Positions 55,013 through 62,685 of a stretch of DNA of 64,000 bases are shown here, piece by piece (within the stretch, counting starts at the first letter, position 1; each line of letters begins with the position of its first letter). The notes beneath the pieces are model-generated. The model was not told the DNA's origin. It ran no database searches and saw only the letters and a program-made list of their open reading frames with translations. Origin of the DNA: Streptomyces sp. DSM 110735 (lineage in GTDB: Bacteria > Actinomycetota > Actinomycetes > Streptomycetales > Streptomycetaceae); assembly GCF_016482685.1 (NCBI RefSeq), contig NZ_JACYHF010000030.1, positions 1-64,000 on the forward strand. Direction: 5' to 3'. The position numbers and the translations under genes were made by a program.

Positions 55013-55150
55013 GTCCCGTACGCCGTCGACCCACACACCGTGGAGCGGACGTGGTTCATGGCGTCCAGGTGGAGCGCGCCACTGTACGAACGACCTGGAC
55101 GCCATGGGCCGCGTCTGCTCGGCTCTGCCTGGGTCGATGGCGTACGGGAC
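55013..55150. repeat. 138-base imperfect hairpin (58-nt arms)
   Basis: Left arm 55013-55070 and right arm 55093-55150 are equal in length and pair at 47 of 58 positions. The basal 21 bp (GTCCCGTACGCC... with ...GGCGTACGGGAC) have one mismatch. The apical 14 bp (CATGGCGTCCAGGT with ACCTGGACGCCATG) are perfect. The middle is a mix of pairs and bulges. The loop is 22 bases. Layout is like the folded single-strand origins (sso/sti) of Streptomyces rolling-circle replicons; function inferred only. Confidence 0.7.
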
Positions 55151-55511
55151 GGGAGCACCTTGCGCACGCCACTACGCGCCCGCGGATGGGAACGGCGCCC
55201 CTCTCCCCCCGGTGCCGGCCGATCCCCCGCCGGGGGCATTGCCTTGACCGTGCCCCCGCTGTGCGGTGCTCGCCTCATGGCCTTTGCCCCTTCCCTTGCG
55301 TGGGCGCGCGTCGGTGCAGCGTGCGCGGAGCGGGCCGAAGGCAGGAGCGCAGCGCGCAGCGGAGCCGGGAAGCGCGCCCGGCGGAGCGGAGCGCAGCCGG
55401 GGCTTGATGAGGTAGAGAAACCTGTAACAACTCCTGGCTGATCTGGTCCTGGGCAGACAAGCCGCCTTCGTGGTCGTCTTGCAGCAGCGCAGCGACGTGT
55501 GAGGGGGCAGG

Positions 55512-56129
55512 GTGCAGCCATTGCCGGATGACTTGGCGCGGAACCGGCCGGGCGACGCGGTGCGCCGCAAGATCTGCGAGCTACAGCCGAACCCCGTGCT
55601 GAGACTGATCGACCGGTGGCGCCCCCATTCGGAGATCTCCAACTGGGTGTCCGGACTCAAGGGCGAACAGCTCACCGCCAGGCGGCTCAAGAGACTTCGG
55701 GGCCACGGCTGGCTCACTCTGCACGCAGTCCAGTGGGCCACCGGCACGGACATCGACCACCTCGCCATCGGCCCGGCCGGCGTCTTCTCCATCAACTCCA
55801 AGCGGCACCCGGGAAAGACCGTCTGGTACGGCGACAGAGCCGTCACCGTGAACCGCGCTCCCACCCGCCACATCGCCGCCAGCCAGTCCGAGGCACGCAA
55901 AGTCGCTCGCGTCCTGGCTGCGCACTGCGGTTTCGAGGTACCCGTGCGGCCCGTGATCTCCGTCGTGCACGCGGCGAAGCTCACCGTCAAGATGGCCAAT
56001 CCGCCGGTGCTCGTCCTGGAGGTCGACCACCTCGACCGGGTGCTGTCCGGGCTGACGCCGACCCTCTCGGCCGATCAGGTGTCCCGCATATACGAGGTGG
56101 CGCGACGCGCTCGAACCTGGTCCGGCTGA
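55512..56129 (+). CDS. Nuclease-related-domain (NERD) protein
   Basis: A 205-aa protein with GTG start 55512 behind GAGGGGGCAGG. The NERD core spans about 50-150: GLKGEQLTARRLKRL, then TDIDHLAIGPAGVFSINSKRHPGKTVWY, where the Asp-His-Leu and NSKRH segments correspond to the acidic and Lys positions of nuclease-like folds. No additional helicase or kinase domain. It abuts, tail to tail, the GntR gene (TGATCA shared at the stops). NERD proteins occur on mobile elements with unclear function. Confidence 0.8.
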   Translation: MQPLPDDLARNRPGDAVRRKICELQPNPVLRLIDRWRPHSEISNWVSGLKGEQLTARRLKRLRGHGWLTLHAVQWATGTDIDHLAIGPAGVFSINSKRHPGKTVWYGDRAVTVNRAPTRHIAASQSEARKVARVLAAHCGFEVPVRPVISVVHAAKLTVKMANPPVLVLEVDHLDRVLSGLTPTLSADQVSRIYEVARRARTWSG

Positions 56130-56888
56130 TCAGGCGTCGAAGTCGTACTCCAGGATGTACGAGGCAGCGTCCAACGTCATTTCGTTGACCTCTACGGGGC
56201 GTCCTTCGTCCGCGAACGCGGTGCGGCAGATGAGGATGACCGGCGTGCCTGCGGACATGCTCAGCCGTGCGGCCTCGTCCTTCGACGGCATCCGGGAGCG
56301 GATCTCCTCGCGGAAGTGCACCGGCTTGTGTCCGAGTTCGGCAAGCCTGGCATAGGTGCCGCCCGGCCCGGTGTCCTCCTGGGTGATCGCGGACCCGGCG
56401 ACCACCGACATGGGCAGATAGCTGGTGGCCAGCAGCACGGCCTTTTCGTCAAGGACGAAGCGCCGCCGCCTGACGCACACCGTGTCGTCGTCGCCCAGAT
56501 CCAGGACAGCGCTGATGTGGTCCGGAGCCGTCTCCTCGGACACGGTGACCTGGTCGACTTCCAGAGCGCGGTTCTCGATGTCTGCGGACCAGATGGACCG
56601 GCCGCTGCCCCACTGCTCTTGCGACAGCCGCTGGATGCCTCGGCGTCGAAGCGGGCGGAATGCTCGAACGAAGACGCCGGCGCCCTTACGGGCCTCGGCC
56701 ACACCCTCGTCACGGAGCACGCTCAGTGCCTGTCGGGCGGTCATGCGGGCCACGCCGTGCGCGGCCATCAACTCGTTCTCCCCCGGAAGCCGATCACCCG
56801 GACCGTACTCGCCCGACTGGATCGCCTCCCGCAGGGTGTCCGCGATCCGCTGGTACTTCGGCCGACGGTCGTCGTCGGTGTTGGCCAT
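56130..56888 (-). CDS. GntR/HutC-family repressor (KorSA-like)
   Basis: A 252-aa regulator, ATG 56888, with GGAGGG upstream. The winged helix is at 10-75 (KYQRIADTLREAIQSGEY, LPGENELMAAHGVARMTARQAL, GAGVFV). A UTRA effector domain fills 100-245 (RRRRFVLDEKAVLLATSYLP, TPVILICRTAFADEGRPVEV). In pSAM2 the GntR-type KorSA represses pra and so indirectly rep-xis-int. Here the gene is divergent from the transfer genes with an array of ACATCTCT/TCTAGA words between, probably its operators. Confidence 0.87.
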   Translation of the reverse strand: MANTDDDRRPKYQRIADTLREAIQSGEYGPGDRLPGENELMAAHGVARMTARQALSVLRDEGVAEARKGAGVFVRAFRPLRRRGIQRLSQEQWGSGRSIWSADIENRALEVDQVTVSEETAPDHISAVLDLGDDDTVCVRRRRFVLDEKAVLLATSYLPMSVVAGSAITQEDTGPGGTYARLAELGHKPVHFREEIRSRMPSKDEAARLSMSAGTPVILICRTAFADEGRPVEVNEMTLDAASYILEYDFDA

Positions 56889-56908
56889 TCCGGAGCCCTC
56901 CTCTCTTC

Positions 56909-57036
56909 TCTAGACAGCCTAGGCCATAGCTAGGTCGCCTGCTCTTTGCGTGTGACCGCGATCGAGGCCAACCAACATCTCTATACATCTCTCTTGACAT
57001 CTCTAGACAGGTGGCGCCAAGCTAAAGATGTCTAGA
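56909..57036. promoter_or_regulatory. Operator array of the GntR (KorSA-like) repressor
   Basis: ACATCTCT occurs at 56975-56982, 56985-56992 and 56997-57004. TCTAGA occurs at 56909-56914, 57002-57007 and 57031-57036. TCTCTAGACA on one side faces TGTCTAGAGA on the other, making an inverted pair. TTGACA (56994-56999) falls inside the array and is a likely -35 of the transfer operon, with a -10 such as CAAGCT or AAGCTA at 57018-57024. CCTAGGCCATAGCTAGG (56918-56934) is an imperfect palindrome nearer the repressor start. Operators overlapping both promoters would give mutual repression. Confidence 0.75.
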
Positions 57037-57078
57037 GAGGCTGCGAAGGGTGGCCTCCCAGAGCGAGGGATGTGCTGT

Positions 57079-57408
57079 ATGCCGTCGTTCAAGATCGACG
57101 TTTCGACCGCTGTGGTGTTCGTGGCGACCGCGCCGACGCCGAAGCTGGCGAACGCCAAGACCGGTGAGCGCGCGATGGACCGGGAGACCGGGGCCCCGCT
57201 CTCGACCGTGGGTCTGCTGGTCTCCGACGAGGGGGAGGGCAACCTCTACCAGGTCACCATCCCGGAGACCGGTTGCCCGGAGGGCCTGACCCCGGGTACC
57301 CCGGTGCGGGTCGTCGGGCTGAAGGCGCGGGACTGGGAGAACGAGTTCAACGGGCAGAAGCGGCACGGGATCTCGTTCCGCGCGGTCGCGATCACCCCGG
57401 CGGTCTGA
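57079..57408 (+). CDS. SCO3933-family regulatory protein
   Basis: A 109-aa protein from ATG 57079, GAGGGA upstream. It begins MPSFKIDVSTAVVFVATAPTPK, followed by RETGAPLSTVGLLVSDEGEG and HGISFRAVAITPA, a predicted small beta-barrel. The family is consistently encoded just before the FtsK-type transfer gene in AICEs, as here (two bases between genes). Its fold resembles single-strand-DNA-binding barrels, but I can only say it is a probable accessory or regulatory transfer protein. Confidence 0.78.
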   Translation: MPSFKIDVSTAVVFVATAPTPKLANAKTGERAMDRETGAPLSTVGLLVSDEGEGNLYQVTIPETGCPEGLTPGTPVRVVGLKARDWENEFNGQKRHGISFRAVAITPAV

Positions 57409-57410
57409 CC

Positions 57411-58751
57411 ATGACCGACCTGTCCACGGTGCTGGAGACCACTGGTGTCCTCGCGGGCGCTGGCGGTCTCGGGTACGCGAAGGTGTACGCGCCGCGCGTG
57501 TACTGGTCGCTGGTCGGGCTGCCGGTCACCTGGGGCCGGTTCACGATCTCCTACCAGTCCACGATGGACGTGTGCGGGCTGACGGTTCAGCCGTCCCGCC
57601 TCCGGGCGTTCCTGGCCCGGAACGTCGCCCACACCGAGGTGCAGCCGGTCCCGCCGAAGGTGCGCCGGGTCCGCGGGACCTCGACTGGGCTGCGGGTGAC
57701 CCTGCGCCTGCCCGCCGGCCTCGAACCGGCCGACCTGGTGGCCGCCTCGGAGCGGCTGCGCCACGCCTGGGGCGTGCACTCGGTGACCGTGGCGGAGACC
57801 AAGCCCGGCCATGTCGAGCTGCGGATGACCGGCTATGACGTGCTGCGCCGGGTACGGATGCCCCGCAGGGCTCATGCTGAGGGACTGGCGGTGCCGGTGG
57901 CGCTCAGGGAGGACGGGACCGCGTTCGTGCGGGACTACCGCAAGGTCCCCATGGCACTCACCCTCGGGGCGAACAACTCGGGAAAGTCCGTCTACCAGCG
58001 CAACCTCATCAAGGGTCTGGCGAAGCTGCCGGTGGCCCTGGTCGGGATCGACTGCAAGCTCGGCGTGGAACAGTCCGCGTACGCGCCCCGGCTGTCGGCG
58101 CTGGCGACCACGCCCGATGCTTCGGCGTCGCTGCTGGACGTGCTCGTGGGTGAGATGGAGTCCCGGTTCGACCTGCTGAGCCTGCACGGCGTCTCCGACA
58201 TGTGGGACCTCCCGGTCGCGTTACGGCCGGTGCCGGTCGTCGTCCTGGTGGACGAGGTGGCGGAGCTGTTCTTGATCTCCTCGAAGAAGGATGAGGAGCG
58301 CCGGGAGCGGATCGTGACCGCGTTGATCCGGCTCGCGCAGATGGCGCGTGCGGTCGGGATTCATCTGGAGGTGTGCGGGCAGCGCTTCGGCTCCGAACTC
58401 GGACGCGGGGCGACCATGCTCCGTGCCCAGCTCACCGGGCGGGTGGTGCATCGGGTCAACGACAAGCAGACCGCCGAGATGGGTCTCGCGGACGTGGCCC
58501 CCGACGCCGTGCTGACGGCCTCCATGATTCCCGCCGAGCGTCCCGGTACGGCGGTCGCCACCGACTCGACCGGGGGTTGGGCGAAGATCCGCACCCCACA
58601 CATCTCGCGCGCCGAAGTGGCTGCGGTGTGCCGGGAGTTCGCCCACCTGGTCCCGGACCTTCCCGCCCTCGACCCGTACCGCCCGCACGTGCCCGCGATC
58701 GTCCCGGAGCCGGGTCCGTCGCTGGTCAAGCCGGTCCCGGTCACGGACTGA
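57411..58751 (+). CDS. TraB/TraSA-type FtsK DNA translocase (conjugation)
   Basis: A 446-aa membrane-associated ATPase, the only protein strictly needed for double-stranded DNA transfer in Streptomyces. An N-terminal region with one or two weak hydrophobic segments (10-55) is followed by the FtsK/SpoIIIE motor: Walker A GANNSGKS (186-193), Walker B VVVLVDEVAEL (near 280) and the RQMARAVGIHLEVCGQRF-like segment (LAQMARAVGIHLEVCGQR). A C-terminal helix region (about 395-446) may hold the DNA-recognition wing. Larger than pSAM2 TraSA (about 300 aa as I recall). Head of the transfer gene run. Confidence 0.9.
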   Translation: MTDLSTVLETTGVLAGAGGLGYAKVYAPRVYWSLVGLPVTWGRFTISYQSTMDVCGLTVQPSRLRAFLARNVAHTEVQPVPPKVRRVRGTSTGLRVTLRLPAGLEPADLVAASERLRHAWGVHSVTVAETKPGHVELRMTGYDVLRRVRMPRRAHAEGLAVPVALREDGTAFVRDYRKVPMALTLGANNSGKSVYQRNLIKGLAKLPVALVGIDCKLGVEQSAYAPRLSALATTPDASASLLDVLVGEMESRFDLLSLHGVSDMWDLPVALRPVPVVVLVDEVAELFLISSKKDEERRERIVTALIRLAQMARAVGIHLEVCGQRFGSELGRGATMLRAQLTGRVVHRVNDKQTAEMGLADVAPDAVLTASMIPAERPGTAVATDSTGGWAKIRTPHISRAEVAAVCREFAHLVPDLPALDPYRPHVPAIVPEPGPSLVKPVPVTD

Positions 58752-58765
58752 GAGGGGGAGTCGTC

Positions 58766-58942
58766 ATGGCCACGCGCAAGAAGATCCCGCCGAAGCCGGT
58801 CCCCTGCCCCGACTGCGACGGCAAGGGTGAGGTCACCGAGACCGTTCGCGTCGGCGCCCGCAAGGGCCGCGCCACCGATGACCGACAGGCTGCGCTGTGC
58901 CTGTCCTGCCTGGGCTCCGGCGAAGCGCCGGACGGGGAGTGA
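58766..58942 (+). CDS. Tiny DnaJ-like zinc-finger protein
   Basis: A 58-aa protein with GAGGGGGAG before ATG 58766. CPDCDGKGEV and CLSCLGSGE are two CxxCxGxG half-sites, the pattern of DnaJ-type zinc fingers, here without any J-domain. It sits inside the transfer operon; similar tiny proteins follow at 60247 and 60435. Function unknown; metal binding inferred. Confidence 0.75.
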   Translation: MATRKKIPPKPVPCPDCDGKGEVTETVRVGARKGRATDDRQAALCLSCLGSGEAPDGE

Positions 58943-58947
58943 TCGCC

Positions 58948-59610
58948 GTGAACCGTTCGATCCGACTCGACGCCGTGCTGATTCAGGCCGTGATCGCCGG
59001 GGCGCTGTCCTTCGCTCACCTGCATGACCTGGCCGCCGCTGCCGGGCAGTCCGGCTGGAAGGCATGGGCCTACCCCGTCTCCGTCGACCTGCTGCTGGTG
59101 GCCGCCTGGCGTCGGCTGCGCGCGGGCCGGGACCGGTCCTCGTGGACCTGGTTCGCCATCGCGCTCACCGCGTCGCTCGGCGCCAACGTCGCCACCGCGG
59201 GTCTGCTCGATCTCGATCAGGTGCCTGCCTGGCTGCGCATCCTCGTCGCTGGCTGGCCCGCGCTCGCGTTCCTCGGCGGAACCCTCCTGGTCCACGCGCC
59301 CCGACCGGATGCCTCGCCCGAGGACAACACCGCGCCGGACCGTGAACCGGCCGCGCCGGAAGTCGAGATGCACCGCACCGACACCACCCCGGCGCCCGTG
59401 TCCGCTCCTGCGGAGCTGGCTCCGGCGCCGGTCAAGCCGCCTGCTCCGGTTCCCACGGTCCCGGCGGCCCTGCTCGACCACGCCCGCTCCATCGCGGACG
59501 CCCACCACAAGTCGACTGGCGAACCGATCACCGCCGACGCGCTCACCGCCCGGCTCGGCCTGCCCGCCCCGACCTGCCACGCCATCGCCGCACAACTTCA
59601 ACTCACCTGA
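58948..59610 (+). CDS. DUF2637 membrane protein of AICE transfer operon
   Basis: A 220-aa protein with GTG 58948 (GGGGAG eight bases upstream); GTG 58939, overlapping the previous stop, is possible. Four hydrophobic helices occupy residues 8-118 (VLIQAVIAGALSFAHL, WAYPVSVDLLLVAAW, TWFAIALTASLGANVA, WPALAFLGGTLLV), typical of DUF2637. A Pro/Ala linker precedes a small helix-turn-helix-like tail. Proteins of this family are encoded with tra/spd genes and are thought to help spread the element along the mycelium. Confidence 0.82.
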   Translation: MNRSIRLDAVLIQAVIAGALSFAHLHDLAAAAGQSGWKAWAYPVSVDLLLVAAWRRLRAGRDRSSWTWFAIALTASLGANVATAGLLDLDQVPAWLRILVAGWPALAFLGGTLLVHAPRPDASPEDNTAPDREPAAPEVEMHRTDTTPAPVSAPAELAPAPVKPPAPVPTVPAALLDHARSIADAHHKSTGEPITADALTARLGLPAPTCHAIAAQLQLT

Positions 59611-59629
59611 ATCGGAAGGAGGTTGATCC

Positions 59630-59818
59630 ATGAGCGTGTACCGCCGGTTCCGTGACGTACGCCGCTTCGGCCCGGTCACCGTCGCCACCTATCACGACGG
59701 CCGCGGCCGTACCCGGCACACCGCCGCCTGCTCCGCCCCCGGTTGCGGATTCTCCGCCGACTACGCCGACCGCTCCGCCGCCGAACTCGCCGCCCGCACC
59801 CACCGCTGCAACCCCTGA
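59630..59818 (+). CDS. Mobile element transfer protein (SpdA-like)
   Basis: A 62-aa protein with a strong GGAAGGAGG site before ATG 59630. It begins MSVYRRFRDVRRFGPVTVAT and has a Cys pair (TAACSAPGCGFSADY) plus HRC near the end, a probable zinc site. This small family is a hallmark of AICE spread operons. Likely acts in intramycelial plasmid spread. Confidence 0.82.
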   Translation: MSVYRRFRDVRRFGPVTVATYHDGRGRTRHTAACSAPGCGFSADYADRSAAELAARTHRCNP

Positions 59819-59834
59819 CAGGAGGACAGACCTG

Positions 59835-60152
59835 ATGTTCACCCCGAAGTACCCGCCCACCGACACCGCCCCGGTCGTGCCTGCCCCGGCGCCCACCGTG
59901 TCCGCGAGCACCCCGGCCACCACCACGCCGACCCCGGTCGTCCCGGCCTCGGCTCCGGCGTCGAACCGGCCGGTGGTTCAGCTCACCCCCGGCAGCACCC
60001 TGGCGCTCGTCGGCGGCGGCACCGCCGTGGTCCTCGTCGTCGGTGCCGTGCTGGTCTCCATGCTCCTGGCGGTCGCCATCACCGGCGTCTCCGTCGCGAT
60101 CTGCGCCGTCGTCCTGCGCTCGCTCGTCAAGGACTCGCACAACCACCGCTGA
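59835..60152 (+). CDS. SpdB/SpdD-like spread protein
   Basis: A 105-aa protein from ATG 59835 with GGAGGACAG upstream. The first half is Pro/Thr/Ala-rich; the second has two adjoining hydrophobic helices (LALVGGGTAVVLVVGAVLVS, then AVAITGVSVAICAVVLRSL). This is the size and design of the small Spd membrane proteins that widen the pock phenotype during plasmid spread. Confidence 0.78.
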   Translation: MFTPKYPPTDTAPVVPAPAPTVSASTPATTTPTPVVPASAPASNRPVVQLTPGSTLALVGGGTAVVLVVGAVLVSMLLAVAITGVSVAICAVVLRSLVKDSHNHR

Positions 60153-60158
60153 ACGGCC

Positions 60159-60198
60159 CCCGGAGCGGCCTCTGTCGCCAAACTTCGTCCGCTCCGGG
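60159..60198. terminator. Hairpin between spread genes and the rep block
   Basis: CCCGGAGCGG (60159-60168) and CCGCTCCGGG (60189-60198) are perfect 10-bp complements around a 20-base loop, seven bases after the Spd-like stop. It may end or attenuate the transfer transcript before the rep-xis-int genes. Confidence 0.7.
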
Positions 60199-60246
60199 TG
60201 CCTTCCCACCTTCCTGATCCAAAGGACCCGAAAGGGAAGCCCCATC

Positions 60247-60429
60247 ATGCCTCAGCACGCCCCGACCCCGCGCGTGTGCCGCGACTGCGACGGTCACGCC
60301 TCGGCCATGGTCACCACCGGCGCCCGCACCCTCGACGGCAGCCGCGTCCTGGTCCGCGTCGACTGCCCCGCCTGCCAGGGCACCGGCCACCACGCCCCCG
60401 CCGCCGGCCTCGTTCGCGCCGGGCGGTGA
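60247..60429 (+). CDS. Tiny zinc-finger protein (CxxC pairs)
   Basis: A 60-aa protein starting at ATG 60247 with AAAGGGAAG upstream. It contains CRDCDGHAS and CPACQGTGH, two CxxCxG motifs spaced by about 35 residues as in the 58766 product. Its stop overlaps the next gene region. First of a block leading into rep. Function unknown. Confidence 0.72.
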   Translation: MPQHAPTPRVCRDCDGHASAMVTTGARTLDGSRVLVRVDCPACQGTGHHAPAAGLVRAGR

Positions 60430-60434
60430 GCGCC

Positions 60435-60605
60435 GTGGCTCTCCTCGACTGGCGCTCGCCCGAGCACTTCGATCACACCGGCGACAAGCCGTGCGTCCTG
60501 TGCGACAAGCCGACCCCACTCCGCTCCGACAAGGGCAAGCCCGTCCACAAGGTGTGCGCCGAACAGTGGCTCGACGCCCACGCCGAGAGCGAGGGCGACC
60601 GATGA
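60435..60605 (+). CDS. Small Cys-containing protein coupled to methyltransferase gene
   Basis: A 56-aa protein from GTG 60435 (GGTGAG upstream); GTG 60426, overlapping the previous stop, is the alternative. It contains PCVLCDKPTPL and a third Cys in HKVCAEQW, so a zinc knuckle with His is possible. Its stop overlaps the methyltransferase-like start by ATGA. Function unknown. Confidence 0.65.
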   Translation: MALLDWRSPEHFDHTGDKPCVLCDKPTPLRSDKGKPVHKVCAEQWLDAHAESEGDR

Positions 60606-61297
60606 CCGCCCGACCTCGCGTGCTGGACCTGTTCTCCTGCGCCGGCGGCGCCGCCATGGGCTACCACCGCGCCGGATTCCAGGTCGACGGCTGCGACATC
60701 ACCGACCGCCCCCGCTACCCGTTCACCTACCACCGGGGCGACGCGCTCGCCTACCTCGCCCACCTGATCGCCACCGGCGAGATCGAGCGGTACACCCTCG
60801 TGCACGCCTCCCCGCCCTGCCAGGCCGGCTGCGCCCTCACCGTGGGCACGAACGCCTCGCAGGGCTGGGGCGGCACGCACACCGACCTCGTGGCGGCCAC
60901 CCGCGAACTCCTCGACGCCACCGGCCTGCCGTACGTGATCGAGCAGCCCAACGGTCGCGCGGAGATCCGCAAAGACCTCTCGCTGTGCGGCGAGATGTTC
61001 AAGCTCGGCGTCCTACGGCACCGCAACTTCGAACTCGGCCGCTGGTCCACCGCCCGACCCGCCCACCCCCGGCACCGCGGCTACGTGCGCGGTCACCGCC
61101 ACGGCGTCCGCCGGGACGGCCCCTACGTCGCCGCCTACGGCAACGGCGGAGGCAAGGCCACCGTGCCCGAGATGCAAGCCGCGATGGGCATCACCTGGAC
61201 CGACGTGCGCGAGGAACTGACCGAAGCCATCCCGCCCGCCTACACCCGCTGGATCGGCAACGCCTTCCTGACCGCCCGCCAGGAGGTGCTTGCGTGA
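60602..61297 (+). CDS. Small C5-cytosine-methyltransferase-like protein
   Basis: A 231-aa protein from ATG 60602. Motif I VLDLFSCAGGAAMGYHRAG (7-25) binds S-adenosylmethionine. SPPCQ (70-74) carries the catalytic Cys73. Where normal enzymes have ENV, this reads VIEQPNG (Glu114). I do not see the QxRxR motif VIII or a target-recognition domain; the C-terminus keeps an AIPPAYTRWIGNAF motif like the end of many dcm proteins. At 231 aa it is shorter than usual (over 300). Coupled at both ends with its neighbours, so made with rep. It may methylate element DNA against host restriction; inferred. Confidence 0.8.
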   Translation: MTARPRVLDLFSCAGGAAMGYHRAGFQVDGCDITDRPRYPFTYHRGDALAYLAHLIATGEIERYTLVHASPPCQAGCALTVGTNASQGWGGTHTDLVAATRELLDATGLPYVIEQPNGRAEIRKDLSLCGEMFKLGVLRHRNFELGRWSTARPAHPRHRGYVRGHRHGVRRDGPYVAAYGNGGGKATVPEMQAAMGITWTDVREELTEAIPPAYTRWIGNAFLTARQEVLA

Positions 61298-62685
61298 CCG
61301 ACACCGCCACCGCGGCGGGCCTGGACCCGGCCACCCTCGCCGACGTGCTGAGGCTGGCCGGGTCTCCCGGCTTCGACCGCATCCAAGACCAGATCCGCCG
61401 CACCGGCGGCTGCACCGACCCCATCCACCTTCAGGGCGCGACCGTCACCCGCGACGCCTCGACCGGCCACGTCCTGCACCGCTACTCGACCGACACTGAG
61501 CCCGGCGGTCGGCTCCGCATCGCCTGCGGCAACCGCCGCGCCTCCCGCTGCCCCTCGTGCGCCTGGACCTACGCCGGCGACACCTACCACCTGATCCGCG
61601 CCGGACTCGTCGGAGACCCCGACAAGGGCACCCCGACCACCATCCGCGACCACCCGCGGGTGTTCGCAACCCTCACCGCCCCGTCGTTCGGCCCGGTCCA
61701 CAACCGCCCCGGCAACCGGCCCTGCCGCTGCGGCACCCGGCACGCCGAGGACGCCCCAGAGCTAGGTACGCCGCTCGACCCCGACAGCTACGACTACGCG
61801 GGCGCGGTGCTGTGGAACAACCACGCCTCCGACCTGTGGCGCTACTTCACGATCTACCTCCGCCGCGAGATCGCCCGCGCCGCCGGGCTCACCCAGAAGA
61901 CCGCGAAGGAAGAGTCCCGGATCTCCTTCGGGAAGGTCGCGGAGTACCAAAAGCGTGGCGCCGTGCACTTCCACGCCGTGATCCGCTTCGACGGCCCCGA
62001 AGGGCCCGACGACCCGCCGCCGCCCTGGGCCACCGGCGACCTTCTCGACGCCGCGATCCGCGCCGCCGCCGCCCGCGTCGCCGTAGACGTGGACCCCGCC
62101 CGGGACCAGCCCGCTCGGACCCTGCGGTGGGGCGAGCAGATCGACGTGCGCCCTATCCGCGCCTTCGGGGACGGCTCGGAGATCACAGAACAGGCCGTGG
62201 CCTCCTACGTCGCCAAGTACGCCACCAAGGCCGCCGAAACGACGGGGACCGTGGACCGCCGCATCGGCAACAAGGAAGCCCTCGCCCTGCTCGACGTGCC
62301 CGAGCACCCGGCCCGGCTCATCGCCGCCTGCCTCGACCTCCACCCGCTCTACCCCGAGCGGAAGTTGCGCGACTGGGCCCACATGCTCGGCTTCCGCGGG
62401 CACTTCTCCACCAAGTCCCGCCGCTACTCCACCACCCTCGGCGCCCTCCGCCAGGTCCGCGCCGACTACCGCGCGAGCCAGCAACGTGCCGCCCTCGGCC
62501 TGCCCGCCCCCGACGACGAAGAGGCCACCACCCTCACGCTCGCGCACTGGGCCTACGCCGGCCACGGCCACACCCCCGGCGAATCCTGGCTCGCCGCCAA
62601 CATCCGCCGCGACATCCAGCACAACCGCGAAGCCGCCCGCGAGGAACTGCCCGCTCTGTTCGACCTGGAAGGAGCCGCCGCGTGA
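61294..62685 (+). CDS. RepSA-like replication initiator (HUH family)
   Basis: A 463-aa rolling-circle initiator, GTG 61294, overlapping the previous stop. A Cys cluster (CGNRRASRCPSC, near 78-90, and CRCGTRH) probably binds zinc. The metal-binding HUH motif is AVHFHAVIRF (near 225). The nicking Tyr is probably in VASYVAKYATKAA (near 305), where two Tyr four residues apart resemble two-tyrosine Reps. It nicks the element's origin after excision so it can replicate during transfer. Followed by xis with a four-base overlap. Confidence 0.9.
   Translation: MTDTATAAGLDPATLADVLRLAGSPGFDRIQDQIRRTGGCTDPIHLQGATVTRDASTGHVLHRYSTDTEPGGRLRIACGNRRASRCPSCAWTYAGDTYHLIRAGLVGDPDKGTPTTIRDHPRVFATLTAPSFGPVHNRPGNRPCRCGTRHAEDAPELGTPLDPDSYDYAGAVLWNNHASDLWRYFTIYLRREIARAAGLTQKTAKEESRISFGKVAEYQKRGAVHFHAVIRFDGPEGPDDPPPPWATGDLLDAAIRAAAARVAVDVDPARDQPARTLRWGEQIDVRPIRAFGDGSEITEQAVASYVAKYATKAAETTGTVDRRIGNKEALALLDVPEHPARLIAACLDLHPLYPERKLRDWAHMLGFRGHFSTKSRRYSTTLGALRQVRADYRASQQRAALGLPAPDDEEATTLTLAHWAYAGHGHTPGESWLAANIRRDIQHNREAAREELPALFDLEGAAA

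Larger units (their letters stand above)
54810..55511. other. Non-coding region of the AICE with inverted repeats
   Basis: About 700 bases with no credible gene. It holds a perfect 8-bp inverted repeat (54931-54952), a 138-base imperfect hairpin (55013-55150), a CCCC-CGCCG-GGGG hairpin near 55230, and a purine-rich GCGGAGC/GCGCAGC stretch (about 55325-55410) with many short repeats. Its place between cargo and the regulated transfer genes fits an origin, transfer locus (clt) or regulatory-RNA region. Confidence 0.5.

Noticed and set aside
54810..55511. Protein-coding frames in the AICE non-coding region
   Set aside because: Similar peptides appear on both strands (for example YGTGA and WRPG words), which is just the translation of an inverted repeat. 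No starts or codon bias.
60602..61297. A restriction-modification system
   Set aside because: No endonuclease gene is adjacent; the small Cys-rich proteins beside it show no nuclease motif.
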